Shown piece by piece: positions 1-8,334 of a stretch of DNA of 64,000 nt. Source of the DNA: Marinisporobacter sp. (GTDB lineage: Bacteria; Bacillota; Clostridia; Peptostreptococcales; Thermotaleaceae); NCBI GenBank assembly GCA_025210525.1, contig JAOARP010000058.1, forward strand, positions 1 to 64,000, given 5' to 3'. How positions within the stretch are numbered: position 1 is the first letter of the stretch; each line of letters starts with the position of its first letter. A program made the position numbers and the translations under genes. The notes below the pieces were generated by a model. That model had not been told where the DNA came from and ran no database searches. It was given only the letters and a program-made list of their open reading frames with translations.

Positions 1-346
1 AAATATTGATGCACTTTTGGAGGTGTTTAGTATGTATAAAATGAATAAAGATTTTGCATGTAGTACAGATTATTTAGTTTTATATGAAAAGGATTATCGT
101 AAAAATGGATTGAAATTAGCTGAACAATTAAGGGAAAAAGGATTTATTGTGGAATCAAATTTATTTGAAAAAAACATTAAGAAACATATTGTAAATGCAA
201 ATGACAGAAACATAAAAGAAATCGTACAGATCTGTGGAGAAGATGTAAAAAGAATTGATCTTAAAAATAACAAGGTATATAAAAATACAGTGACTCAATT
301 TTTTAAAGGACTAAATAATTTAGAAATCTTTGCTTCTATTCACTAG
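1..346 (+). CDS. hisZ: HisZ, ATP phosphoribosyltransferase regulatory subunit (3' part only)
   Basis: This is the C-terminal part of a HisZ-type protein, the class II aminoacyl-tRNA-synthetase-like subunit that assembles with short-form HisG at the first step of histidine synthesis. The reading frame is open from the first bases of the window (N-I-D-A-L-L-E), so the gene begins upstream. The TTG and ATG codons near base 17 are internal. The remaining ~115 residues fit the HisZ tail, which ends in a small anticodon-binding-like domain. The gene stops 12 bases before a short-form hisG, the usual arrangement. Identification rests on this context and the tail pattern. No catalytic residues are expected. 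Confidence 0.8.
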   Translation, partial: NIDALLEVFSMYKMNKDFACSTDYLVLYEKDYRKNGLKLAEQLREKGFIVESNLFEKNIKKHIVNANDRNIKEIVQICGEDVKRIDLKNNKVYKNTVTQFFKGLNNLEIFASIH

Positions 347-358
347 GGAGGATACACC

Positions 359-994
359 ATGGATTATGTAAATATTGCATTAGGCAAAGGAAGACTAGCA
401 GATAAGACCTTTACATTGTTAGAGGAATTTGGAATACATTTTCCAGAGTATGACAAAAAGAGCAGAAAATTAATCTTTGTAGACGAAATAGAAAAAATTC
501 GAGTAGTCTTTGTGAAAGCTAGTGATGTACCTATATATGTAGAACAGGGAGCTGCTGATATAGGCATTGCAGGGAAAGATACCTTAATAGAAAGTAAAGC
601 AAATGTCTATGAAATTATGGATTTAGGCTTTGGAAAGTGCAAATTTTCAGTAGCAGCACCCAAAGGCTTTGAGGAAAAACTTGACCGAAAAAGGAAGGTA
701 GCTACCAAGTATCCTAAAGTTGCCAAAAATCATTATGAAAAAAAGGGAGAACCTATAGAAATTATTAAATTAAATGGTTCAGTAGAATTGGCACCTATCA
801 TAGGGCTTTCGGATGTGATTGTAGATATTGTAGAAACAGGAACAACTTTAAAGGAAAATGGATTAGAGGTTATTGAAGATATTTGTGAAATCAGTGCAAG
901 ATTAATTGTGAATAAAGTGAGCTTTAAAACGAAAAATAAAAAAATATATAAGCTCATAAAGAATTTTAAAAATAGTCTTGAAAAGAGTATTTAA
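359..994 (+). CDS. hisG: ATP phosphoribosyltransferase, short form
   Basis: Catalyses condensation of ATP and PRPP to phosphoribosyl-ATP, the committed step of histidine synthesis. At 211 residues it is the short form, which lacks the C-terminal ACT-like regulatory domain and depends on HisZ, encoded just upstream. Visible family features are the N-terminal IALGKGRL motif and the E-T-G-T-T-L-K PRPP-binding loop near residue 160. The start is ATG behind GGGAGG. It lies in the his operon with 12 bases to hisZ and 17 to hisC. A hisD gene usually sits next in related operons but is absent here. Confidence 0.95.
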   Translation: MDYVNIALGKGRLADKTFTLLEEFGIHFPEYDKKSRKLIFVDEIEKIRVVFVKASDVPIYVEQGAADIGIAGKDTLIESKANVYEIMDLGFGKCKFSVAAPKGFEEKLDRKRKVATKYPKVAKNHYEKKGEPIEIIKLNGSVELAPIIGLSDVIVDIVETGTTLKENGLEVIEDICEISARLIVNKVSFKTKNKKIYKLIKNFKNSLEKSI

Positions 995-1011
995 AAAGAG
1001 GGGATAACAGG

Positions 1012-2061
1012 ATGATTAACTTTATGAAGGAGAATGTAAGGGATTTAAAGCCTTATCAAATATCTAAAGAAATGATAAAGATAAAATTGGATGCCAATGA
1101 AAATCCATATAATTTATTTGAAATTTTGAAGGAAAAATTTATAGAGGGATTAAAAAATTTAGAGCTTAATAGATATCCAGATACGGATAGTGATGAATTA
1201 AGGGAGTGTTTTGCAAGCTATTTGGAATTAAGAAAAGAAAATATTTTATGTGGAAATGGTTCTGATGAAGTGATTCAGACCATTATTAACACCTTTGTTG
1301 AAAAGGGTGAATACATCATTACCCATAGTCCAACCTTTTCTATGTATAAGATTTTTACGACTATAGCAGGTGGAAATTTTAGTGAAGTTCCATGTGAAGA
1401 GGATTTTAAGATTGATATAGATAAAATCATCAAAGAGGCAAATGAAAGAGAGGCAAAGCTTATTTTTTTATGTAATCCCAATAACCCAACAGGAAGGGTT
1501 ATACCCATAGGGGATATTGAAAAAGTAATTAAAGAAACAAAGTCTATAGTTGTAGTGGATGAAGCGTACTCTGAATTTTTAGGTGAATCAGCTATAGCTT
1601 TGATTAAAAAATATGACAATTTAGTTGTACTCAGAACATTATCAAAAGCCTTTGCACTAGCAGGTGCAAGAGTAGGATGTGGAGCTGGAAGTGAAAGAAT
1701 AATGGATGCATTATATCGGGTAAAAGCTCCTTATAATCTAAATATATTTTCACAAATGATAGGGAAAATATATATGGAAAATATAGAAATCATTCAAGAA
1801 TATATTGAAAAAATAAAGGAAGAGAGAACTTATCTTTATGAAGAATTAAAGAAAATAGAAACCATAGAAGTTTTTCAAACAGGAGCTAATTTTATTTTAA
1901 TGAGAAGTAAAAAGGCTGAAGAAATTATAAAGATTTGTAAAGAAGAAAAGATTAGCATTAGATGCTTTAATGAAGCACTTTTGAAAAATTGTTTTCGTAT
2001 AAGTATAGGATCTAGAGAAGAAAATGATGAATTACTAAGAGTTCTCAGAAAAGTGGTGTAG
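1012..2061 (+). CDS. hisC: Histidinol-phosphate aminotransferase
   Basis: PLP-dependent fold type I aminotransferase converting imidazole-acetol phosphate to histidinol phosphate. At 349 residues it has normal length. Visible motifs are C-N-P-N-N-P-T-G near residue 155, D-E-A-Y near 184, and the PLP lysine K212 in L-S-K-A-F, followed by the G-A-R-V-G region. The start is ATG after AAGAGGGG. It follows hisG directly where hisD would be expected, and lies 3 bases before hisB. Broader aromatic aminotransferase activity is possible in this family, but the operon context favours HisC. Confidence 0.93.
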   Translation: MINFMKENVRDLKPYQISKEMIKIKLDANENPYNLFEILKEKFIEGLKNLELNRYPDTDSDELRECFASYLELRKENILCGNGSDEVIQTIINTFVEKGEYIITHSPTFSMYKIFTTIAGGNFSEVPCEEDFKIDIDKIIKEANEREAKLIFLCNPNNPTGRVIPIGDIEKVIKETKSIVVVDEAYSEFLGESAIALIKKYDNLVVLRTLSKAFALAGARVGCGAGSERIMDALYRVKAPYNLNIFSQMIGKIYMENIEIIQEYIEKIKEERTYLYEELKKIETIEVFQTGANFILMRSKKAEEIIKICKEEKISIRCFNEALLKNCFRISIGSREENDELLRVLRKVV

Positions 2062-2064
2062 TAG

Positions 2065-2649
2065 ATGAGAGTAGGAGAAATAAAAAGAAAAACAAAAGAG
2101 ACAGATATTACTTTATCATTGAACTTAGACGGATCTGGAAAGGCTAAGATAGATACAGGAATTGGCTTTTTTGATCATATGATAGATTTAATGTGTAGAC
2201 ATGGCTTTTTAGATATGGCGTTAAACTGTGTTGGAGATCTTCATGTAGACAATCACCATACGGTAGAGGATATAGGTATTGTCCTTGGAGAAGTTTTTAA
2301 AAAGACACTAGGAGATAAAAAAGGAATTACAAGATATGCAACGATTTTTACGCCAATGGATGAAGCTCTGTCTATGATTTCTATAGATATTAGTGGAAGA
2401 GCTTATTTACATTTTGACGTGAATTTTGAAAGGGAATATGTAGGACAATTTGAAACGGAATTAGTAGAAGAGTTTTTTAGAGCCTTTGTCAATCATGCAG
2501 CTATAACCCTTCATATTAGCTTAAAATACGGAAAAAACACCCATCACATGATAGAATCTATTTTTAAAGGATTAGGAAGAGCATTAGATGAAGCTACTAG
2601 AGTGCAAGATCGAATTGAAGGAGTATTATCTACTAAAGGGTTGTTGTAA
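2065..2649 (+). CDS. hisB: Imidazoleglycerol-phosphate dehydratase
   Basis: Dehydrates imidazole glycerol phosphate to imidazole acetol phosphate. This is the monofunctional 194-residue form, without the N-terminal HAD phosphatase domain of enterobacterial HisB. Both metal-binding H-rich motifs are present: D-N-H-H-T-V-E-D near residue 70 and N-T-H-H-M-I-E near 160. The G-I-G-F-F-D-H-M motif is near residue 31. The gene follows hisC after 3 bases with a weak ribosome-binding site, which suggests translational coupling. No histidinol-phosphatase gene is seen in the operon, so that step must be encoded elsewhere. Confidence 0.95.
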   Translation: MRVGEIKRKTKETDITLSLNLDGSGKAKIDTGIGFFDHMIDLMCRHGFLDMALNCVGDLHVDNHHTVEDIGIVLGEVFKKTLGDKKGITRYATIFTPMDEALSMISIDISGRAYLHFDVNFEREYVGQFETELVEEFFRAFVNHAAITLHISLKYGKNTHHMIESIFKGLGRALDEATRVQDRIEGVLSTKGLL

Positions 2650-2663
2650 GGGGAGGAAAAATT

Positions 2664-3266
2664 ATGATTGCCATTGTTGATTATGGTGTAGGAAATTTAA
2701 AAAGTGTCTATAAAGCATTAAAAAAATTAAATTTTGAAGCGATAATCACTTCTAATGAGGAAGAAATCAATAAGAGTAAAGGAATTATTTTGCCGGGAGT
2801 AGGCGCTTTTAAAGATGCTATGGACCATTTGGTAGAAAGTGGCTTGATGAACTGCTTAAAGGAGAATGTGAAAAAAGGAAAGCCTATTTTAGGAATTTGT
2901 TTAGGCATGCAACTTCTTTATGATACAAGCTATGAAGATGGAAAATGGGAAGGATTAGGTCTTCTAAAGGGAGACGTAGTGAGATTTGATAATACTCTAA
3001 AGGTACCGCATATGGGATGGAATAAGTTATTAAAAGGGACAGAGGACCCTATAGGAGAAAATATTGATGATGAATATGTATACTTTGTACACTCCTATTA
3101 TGTAAAGCCTGAAAATAAAGAAGAAGTGGTATTTTGGACAGATTATGGGGTAGATGTACCAGGGGTTGTTAGAAATAAAAATATCCTGGGAATGCAGTTT
3201 CACCCTGAAAAAAGTGGAGAGACAGGGATGAAACTACTTAAAAACTTTGGGGAGTTGATAAAATGA
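2664..3266 (+). CDS. hisH: Imidazole glycerol phosphate synthase, glutaminase subunit
   Basis: Class I glutamine amidotransferase that supplies ammonia to HisF. The triad is visible: the nucleophile C79 in G-I-C-L-G-M-Q and the H and E of F-H-P-E-K-S near residue 180. The oxyanion-strand motif P-G-V-G-A-F is near residue 44. The length of 200 residues is typical. The stop overlaps the hisA start by four bases (ATGA), indicating translational coupling. The start ATG lies behind GGGGAGG. Confidence 0.95.
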   Translation: MIAIVDYGVGNLKSVYKALKKLNFEAIITSNEEEINKSKGIILPGVGAFKDAMDHLVESGLMNCLKENVKKGKPILGICLGMQLLYDTSYEDGKWEGLGLLKGDVVRFDNTLKVPHMGWNKLLKGTEDPIGENIDDEYVYFVHSYYVKPENKEEVVFWTDYGVDVPGVVRNKNILGMQFHPEKSGETGMKLLKNFGELIK

Positions 3267-3961
3267 TTATTTTTCCTGCTATTGACCTGCGAGGGGGTAA
3301 TTGTGTAAGGCTAAAGCAAGGCAGATTTGAAGATGAAAATATATATAGTAATCATCCAGTAGAGATTGCTAAAAAGTGGGAAAGCCAAGGTGCTAAATAT
3401 ATCCATGTAGTAGATTTAGATGGAGCATTAGAAGGAGTATCTAAAAATAGTGAAGTGATCAAAGAAATCATAAAAGAGACCAATATTCCTGTACAACTAG
3501 GAGGAGGAATCAGAAAAATAGAAGATATAGAAAAGGTTTTAAGCTACGGAGTTAGTCGTGTGATTCTAGGAACATCAGCAGTAAAAATTGATGGATTCGT
3601 AGAGCAGGCTTTAAAAATTTTTGGTGAAAAAATTGCAGTGTCTATCGATGCAAAAGACGGATATGTAGCAGTAGATGGATGGACAAAAACAAGTAATATA
3701 AAAGCTATTGACTTTGCTAAAAAATTAGAGGGATTAGGACTAAAAACCCTTATTTATACGGATATTGCAAAGGATGGTATGCTCGAAGGACCTAATTTTA
3801 AAGAATTGAAAGAATTGAAGGAAAATATAAAAATAGATTTAATTGCATCTGGTGGAATTAGTAAGAAGGAAGATGTTGAAAAATTAAAGGATTCACAAGT
3901 TTATGGCGCAATTATAGGAAAAGCATTATATACAGGTGATATTACATTAGAAGAGTTATAG
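3263..3961 (+). CDS. hisA: Phosphoribosylformimino-AICAR phosphate isomerase
   Basis: (Beta-alpha)8-barrel isomerase acting on ProFAR. The 232 residues show the HisA pattern: P-A-I-D-L-R with catalytic D8 at the N-terminus, Q-L-G-G-G-I-R near residue 80, the second catalytic Asp in Y-T-D-I-A-K-D-G-M near residue 170, and the phosphate-binding A-S-G-G-I-S loop near 195. It is slightly shorter than many homologues (about 240) but ends cleanly. The start overlaps the hisH stop, and hisF follows after 12 bases. Confidence 0.95.
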   Translation: MIIFPAIDLRGGNCVRLKQGRFEDENIYSNHPVEIAKKWESQGAKYIHVVDLDGALEGVSKNSEVIKEIIKETNIPVQLGGGIRKIEDIEKVLSYGVSRVILGTSAVKIDGFVEQALKIFGEKIAVSIDAKDGYVAVDGWTKTSNIKAIDFAKKLEGLGLKTLIYTDIAKDGMLEGPNFKELKELKENIKIDLIASGGISKKEDVEKLKDSQVYGAIIGKALYTGDITLEEL

Positions 3962-3973
3962 GGGGAATGATCC

Positions 3974-4738
3974 ATGCTTACAAAAAGAATTATTCCCTGT
4001 TTAGATGTAAATAAGGGAAGGGTTGTAAAGGGAACAAAATTTAAAAACTTAGTAGATGTAGAAGACCCTGTAAAGCTTGCAAAATTTTATAGTGAGGCAG
4101 GAGCCGATGAATTAGTTTTTTATGATATTACTGCATCTAATGAAAATAGAGATATCTTTTTAAATGTTGTTGAAAGAACAGCTGAAGAAGTGTATATTCC
4201 TTTTACTATAGGAGGAGGAATTAGAACCATAGATGATTTTACAGCAGTATTAAGAGCAGGAGCAGATAAGGTATCTGTTAACTCAGCAGCTGTAAAAAAC
4301 CCAAAAATCATTCAAGATGCAGCCTTAAAGTTTGGAAGACAATGTGTTGTATTATCTATAGATGCTAAGAAAAATAATGATGGCTTATATACGGTATATA
4401 TAAATGGTGGAAGAGTAGATACAAAACTGGATGCTTTAAAATGGGCAATAGAAGGGGAAAAATTGGGAGCCGGTGAAATTGTTGTAAATAGCATTGATAC
4501 AGATGGTGTAAAGGATGGATATGATATAGAGCTTGTAAAGGCTATATCAAAAAACGTAAATATTCCTGTTGTTGCTTCTGGCGGAGCGGGAAAAAGAGAA
4601 GATTTTCTAAAAGTATTTCGTGATGGTTTTGCTGATGCAGCATTAGCAGCATCTGTATTTCACTATGGAGAAATCATGATTAAAGAATTAAAAGAATACC
4701 TTTATGACAACGAAATAGAAATCAGGAGGATCAAGTAA
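3974..4738 (+). CDS. hisF: Imidazole glycerol phosphate synthase, cyclase subunit
   Basis: Synthase subunit paired with HisH, using channelled ammonia to form imidazole glycerol phosphate and AICAR. It is a 254-residue beta-alpha barrel with R-I-I-P-C-L-D-V carrying catalytic D11, and L-S-I-D-A-K carrying the second Asp near residue 130. Phosphate loops G-G-G-I-R and A-S-G-G-A-G are also visible. The start ATG follows AGGGGGAATG. Its stop overlaps the start of hisIE by one base. Confidence 0.96.
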   Translation: MLTKRIIPCLDVNKGRVVKGTKFKNLVDVEDPVKLAKFYSEAGADELVFYDITASNENRDIFLNVVERTAEEVYIPFTIGGGIRTIDDFTAVLRAGADKVSVNSAAVKNPKIIQDAALKFGRQCVVLSIDAKKNNDGLYTVYINGGRVDTKLDALKWAIEGEKLGAGEIVVNSIDTDGVKDGYDIELVKAISKNVNIPVVASGGAGKREDFLKVFRDGFADAALAASVFHYGEIMIKELKEYLYDNEIEIRRIK

Positions 4739-5355
4739 TGGAAAATAATCTTAAATTTGATGAAAAAGGGTTAATACCAGCGATTATACAAGATATTAAT
4801 ACAAAAAAAGTTTTGATGATGGCATATATGAATGAAGAGTCTTTAGAGAAGACTTTAGAAACTAAAAAAACATGGTTTTATAGCAGAAGTAGACAAAAGC
4901 TTTGGAATAAGGGAGAAACCAGTGGGAATTATCAGATTGTAAAAAGAATCAGTTATGATTGTGATGGAGATACATTATTGGTTGAAGTCATTCCTTTAGG
5001 GAATGCCTGTCATACAGGAGCGGAAAGTTGTTTTTTTAATAAAATATTTGAAGAAAATGAAGAGGATGAAAAAGAAAAAATTATTCAAAAGTTATATACA
5101 TTGATCAAGGAGAGAAAAACAAATCCTAAGGAGGGCTCGTATACCAATTATCTGTTTGAAAAAGGTATTGACAAAATCCTTAAAAAAGTTGGAGAAGAAG
5201 CTAGTGAAGTTATCATAGGAGCAAAAAATGATGAAAGAGATGAAATTATTTATGAGGTTGCAGACCTTATTTATCATTTATTAGTACTTTTAGTAGAAAA
5301 AGAAATTACCCTAGAAGATATCAAAAAAGAATTATATGATAGGTATAATAAGTAA
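4738..5355 (+). CDS. hisIE: Bifunctional phosphoribosyl-AMP cyclohydrolase / phosphoribosyl-ATP pyrophosphatase
   Basis: Fusion of HisI (about residues 1-110) and HisE (about 115-205), which carry out steps 3 and 2 of histidine synthesis. HisI motifs include M-M-A-Y-M-N, W-F-Y-S-R-S-R and the zinc-ligand pair around D-C-D-G-D and C-H-T-G-A-E-S-C. The HisE half shows the all-alpha pattern G-E-E-A-S-E-V and E-V-A-D-L-I-Y-H-L. It is the last gene of the operon and is followed by a hairpin terminator at 5380. The start is preceded by AGGAGG inside the hisF tail. Confidence 0.95.
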   Translation: MENNLKFDEKGLIPAIIQDINTKKVLMMAYMNEESLEKTLETKKTWFYSRSRQKLWNKGETSGNYQIVKRISYDCDGDTLLVEVIPLGNACHTGAESCFFNKIFEENEEDEKEKIIQKLYTLIKERKTNPKEGSYTNYLFEKGIDKILKKVGEEASEVIIGAKNDERDEIIYEVADLIYHLLVLLVEKEITLEDIKKELYDRYNK

Positions 5356-5379
5356 AAAAGAATAGTATAAAAATCATAT

Positions 5380-5412
5380 AAAAATCCATCCTATGTAGTA
5401 GGAGGGATTTTT
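5380..5412 (+). terminator. his operon terminator that contains the next gene's Shine-Dalgarno site
   Basis: A 12-bp stem with one mismatch (AAAAATCCATCC against GGAGGGATTTTT), a 9-base loop and a terminal U run. The 3' arm holds AGGAGGG, the ribosome-binding site of the small gene starting at 5413. The hairpin should therefore both end the his transcript and hide the next gene's ribosome-binding site in any read-through RNA. Confidence 0.75.
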
Positions 5413-5604
5413 ATGAATATGAATACTCGAGATACGGTTATGAAAAAATTATTAGATGCCCAAGAGAATGTACGTGACTATGAAATGTTCTCAAAGAAAG
5501 TAAAAGACAAGGAAGTAGCTGATACATTTAAACAATTTGCTGAAGAATCAGGAATGCAAGCAAGGAGATTACAAGAGCTAATAGATAAATATGACCAACA
5601 TTAA
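5413..5604 (+). CDS. Small ferritin-like/rubrerythrin-related helical protein
   Basis: A 63-residue, charged, all-helical protein with no signal peptide or membrane segment and no cysteine. Spacing of E/D residues and the pattern A-D-T-F-K-Q-F-A-E-E-S resemble half of a ferritin-like four-helix bundle, as in short conserved clostridial proteins. No complete di-iron E-x-x-H set is visible, so metal binding is unproven. The ATG at 5413 sits 7 bases after AGGAGGG. That site lies in the stem of the upstream terminator. A strong terminator overlaps its own stop codon. The function is unknown. Confidence 0.6.
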   Translation: MNMNTRDTVMKKLLDAQENVRDYEMFSKKVKDKEVADTFKQFAEESGMQARRLQELIDKYDQH

Positions 5605-5630
5605 TAAAGTGCGCGAAGGCGCACTTTATT
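5603..5630 (+). terminator. Rho-independent terminator
   Basis: A perfect 12-bp stem AATAAAGTGCGC / GCGCACTTTATT with a GAAG loop. It overlaps the stop codon of the small upstream gene and is followed by GTATTTG. Confidence 0.85.
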
Positions 5631-5790
5631 GTATTTGTAGCAAAATTCTTTTATATTCTGTATAATTAATGGTAGTTATAGAAATTTATAATATATAATA
5701 ATAAGATCAACTATAATGTATAAGATTAACTTTTGATGAAGTTAGAGAAAAAATTTTTGGAATCAAAGACATAAAATATAGGAGGCAGGA

Positions 5791-7284
5791 ATGGATATAT
5801 ATAAAGAGATACATTTAGATAAAAATTCACCTCAACATTTATATATGCAGCTGTTTTATAAAATACGTCAGTTGATTATGGAGGGAAAGCTAAAAGCGAA
5901 TCAAAAGCTTCCACCCATTAGACAGCTTGCAAATACCCTTGGAGTAAATACGAGTACCATTGTAAATGCATATGGTCTTTTAGAAAAGGAAGGCTTTGTT
6001 TATAAAAAAATTGGTAGTGGTACATTTGTTTCGCCAAGGGAAGATGATAACTTAGGAGATAACATATTACAAAAATACCCAATCGATGAGGATATCAGAT
6101 TAATGGATCGAGGGCAAATCCAAATAAAAGAAAATATGATTAGCTTTGCGAGTGCCACACCAACTTCTGATTTGTTTCCTGTAGATGATTTTAAGATCCT
6201 TTTAAATGAGGTCTTAGATAGAGACCAAGGAGATGCCTTTGGATATCAAGAAAGTCAAGGATATTATCCTTTAAGAGAATCATTAGTAGATTATTTAGAG
6301 GAAATAAATATTGGGACAAATCCAGAAAATGTTCAAATCATTTCGGGGGCGCAACAGGGAATAGATGTGATAGCTAAGGCATTTGTAGATTATAAAGATA
6401 CTATTATTGTGGAAAGTCCTACATATACAGGGGCTATAGGAACATTTAAGTCAAGAGGAGCAAAAATTGTTAGTATTCCTATCTTTAAGGATGGCATAAA
6501 TCTAGATTTATTAGAAGAAAATATGAAAGAACATAAGCCTAAATTTGTGTATTTAATGCCTAATTTTCAAAATCCTACAGGATATTCTTATAGTAGGGAG
6601 AAGAAATTGAAAATTATTGAATTGGCTGAAAAGTATAATACTTTTATTGTTGAAGATGATTATTTGAGTGATTTAAGTTTTTATAATCATGATAATACTA
6701 CTTTAAAAAGTTTAGATGATAGGGATCGTATTATCTATATCAAAAGCTTTTCTAAAATTTTCATGCCAGGATTAAGGTTAGGCTTTTTAGTACTTCCTCA
6801 AAGTATACATCACAAAATATTAGCGGCAAAGCATACATCAGATATTTCAACTTCAGGACTTAATCAAAGAGTTTTTGACCTTTATTTAAGAAAAGGAATT
6901 TGGAAGAAACACATTCGATATATGGAAAAAATCTATAGGGAACGTTTTGATGTAATGAAAAAATGTATAGAAAAGTATTTTAAAGATATAGGGTTAAGTT
7001 ATAGCCTTCCAGAAGGAGGTCTTAATTTCTGGTTTGCTTTACCTAAAGGTTATGATGCTAATAAGCTCTATATGGATGGAGCGAAAAATAATATTCTTAT
7101 TTTACCTGGGTCTATATTCTTTCCATCTCAAAATGAAAGCAGATTTTTTAGATTAAGTATTGCTGCTGTATATCCTAAAGATATTGAAACAGGAATAAAG
7201 GGCTTATCTCAGGTGATAAGAGCTTTTATTAAAAAAGATAAAAGTAAGAGAAAAGGACCTGATCCTTATATGCCTCTTTTATAA
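5791..7284 (+). CDS. MocR/PdxR-type GntR regulator with aminotransferase-like domain
   Basis: A 497-residue transcription factor. An N-terminal GntR winged helix-turn-helix (about residues 10-78, with L-P-P-I-R-Q-L-A and G-V-N-T-S-T-I-V) is joined to a fold type I PLP-binding domain (about 120-470). The latter shows N-F-Q-N-P-T-G-Y and the lysine-bearing S-F-S-K-I-F motif near residue 325. Such proteins sense PLP or amino-group effectors; they regulate B6, GABA or taurine genes in other species. The target here cannot be deduced because no B6 gene lies nearby. The start is ATG after ATAGGAGGCAGG. Confidence 0.9.
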   Translation: MDIYKEIHLDKNSPQHLYMQLFYKIRQLIMEGKLKANQKLPPIRQLANTLGVNTSTIVNAYGLLEKEGFVYKKIGSGTFVSPREDDNLGDNILQKYPIDEDIRLMDRGQIQIKENMISFASATPTSDLFPVDDFKILLNEVLDRDQGDAFGYQESQGYYPLRESLVDYLEEINIGTNPENVQIISGAQQGIDVIAKAFVDYKDTIIVESPTYTGAIGTFKSRGAKIVSIPIFKDGINLDLLEENMKEHKPKFVYLMPNFQNPTGYSYSREKKLKIIELAEKYNTFIVEDDYLSDLSFYNHDNTTLKSLDDRDRIIYIKSFSKIFMPGLRLGFLVLPQSIHHKILAAKHTSDISTSGLNQRVFDLYLRKGIWKKHIRYMEKIYRERFDVMKKCIEKYFKDIGLSYSLPEGGLNFWFALPKGYDANKLYMDGAKNNILILPGSIFFPSQNESRFFRLSIAAVYPKDIETGIKGLSQVIRAFIKKDKSKRKGPDPYMPLL

Positions 7285-7343
7285 GAGGCGTGATATAGAA
7301 CAAACTATTAAATATTCTGGAGAAAAACAGGAGGGGAGAAAAA

Positions 7344-8240
7344 TTGAAAATAAAATTCATTCTTAATCCTTCATCAGGAAAACAGATTGTACAAAAAAAT
7401 TTAGATAGAATCATTGGAAATTTAGTATTAGAGGGAACAGTAAACTATGTAGATGTATTTACAATGAAAGGAAAGAACGAAGCACTAGAGGAAGTAAAAA
7501 GGATCAAAAGACATGAATATGATTGTATTGTTGCTGTAGGAGGAGATGGGACGGTTAATGAAGTGGTAAATGGTGTGATGATGGGAGGAAGTGAAATTCC
7601 CATAGCTATATTGCCAGCAGGAACTGTAAATGATTTTGCAAAGTTTTTAAATTTACCTACAGATGTAAAAGGCTTTTGTAGTATGATGAAAAAGAATCAA
7701 AGGAAAAAAGTAGATGTTGGAAAAGTAAGGGATCAATATTTTATTAATGTTTTAGCAGGAGGGCTTTTAACAGATGTAGGATACAAAGTATCCTCTGAGA
7801 TCAAAACGGTACTAGGAAAATATGCTTATTATGTGGAAGGTATGAAAGAAATTCCAAAACAGATGCTAAGAAGTATTAACGTAGAAATTAACTCAGAGGA
7901 ATTTACAGGAGAAGAAGATATTTTTATGTTTATTATTACCAATACCCCGTCTGTTGGAGGATTTAAAAAAATTGCGCCTATGGCGAAAATTGATGATGGG
8001 TTATTTGATGTATGTATTGTAAGAAAGTCAGATATACCAGAATTCTTTTCTTTATTTTTACATACCATGAAAGGGGAACATATTAAGCATCCTCGTATTT
8101 TATACATACAAACTTCAAAAATTGAACTAAGTAGTCCTAAGGATATTCAGGTTGATTTAGATATAGATGGGGAACAGGGAGGAAGTCTTCCTGCAACTAT
8201 TGAAGTGGTGCAAAAGGGAATAGAGATAATTATTCCTTGA
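7344..8240 (+). CDS. Diacylglycerol/lipid kinase family protein (YegS/DgkB type)
   Basis: A 298-residue soluble lipid kinase of the DAGK catalytic family. It shows the N-terminal N-P-S-S-G-K motif, the nucleotide-binding G-G-D-G-T-V-N-E-V motif near residue 68 and the L-P-A-G-T-V-N-D-F motif. Members phosphorylate diacylglycerol or related lipids at the membrane and recycle lipid released by teichoic-acid or glycan modification. The TTG start is preceded by AGGAGGGGAG with good spacing. The gene lies 60 bases after the MocR regulator and ends at a terminator shared with the convergent gerA gene. Confidence 0.88.
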   Translation: MKIKFILNPSSGKQIVQKNLDRIIGNLVLEGTVNYVDVFTMKGKNEALEEVKRIKRHEYDCIVAVGGDGTVNEVVNGVMMGGSEIPIAILPAGTVNDFAKFLNLPTDVKGFCSMMKKNQRKKVDVGKVRDQYFINVLAGGLLTDVGYKVSSEIKTVLGKYAYYVEGMKEIPKQMLRSINVEINSEEFTGEEDIFMFIITNTPSVGGFKKIAPMAKIDDGLFDVCIVRKSDIPEFFSLFLHTMKGEHIKHPRILYIQTSKIELSSPKDIQVDLDIDGEQGGSLPATIEVVQKGIEIIIP

Positions 8241-8278
8241 TACGTAAGAACTTTACTGATTAAAAATTTATTAAATAT

Positions 8279-8320
8279 AAAAAAGTGATAGAAGGAAATT
8301 TACCTTTTATCGCTTTTTTT
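8279..8320. terminator. Bidirectional terminator between lipid kinase and gerA
   Basis: A long stem AAAAAAGTGATAGAAGG / CCTTTTATCGCTTTTTT with a 7-base loop. U runs are present in both directions between convergent genes. Confidence 0.85.
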
Positions 8321-8334
8321 ACATAAATAAAATA

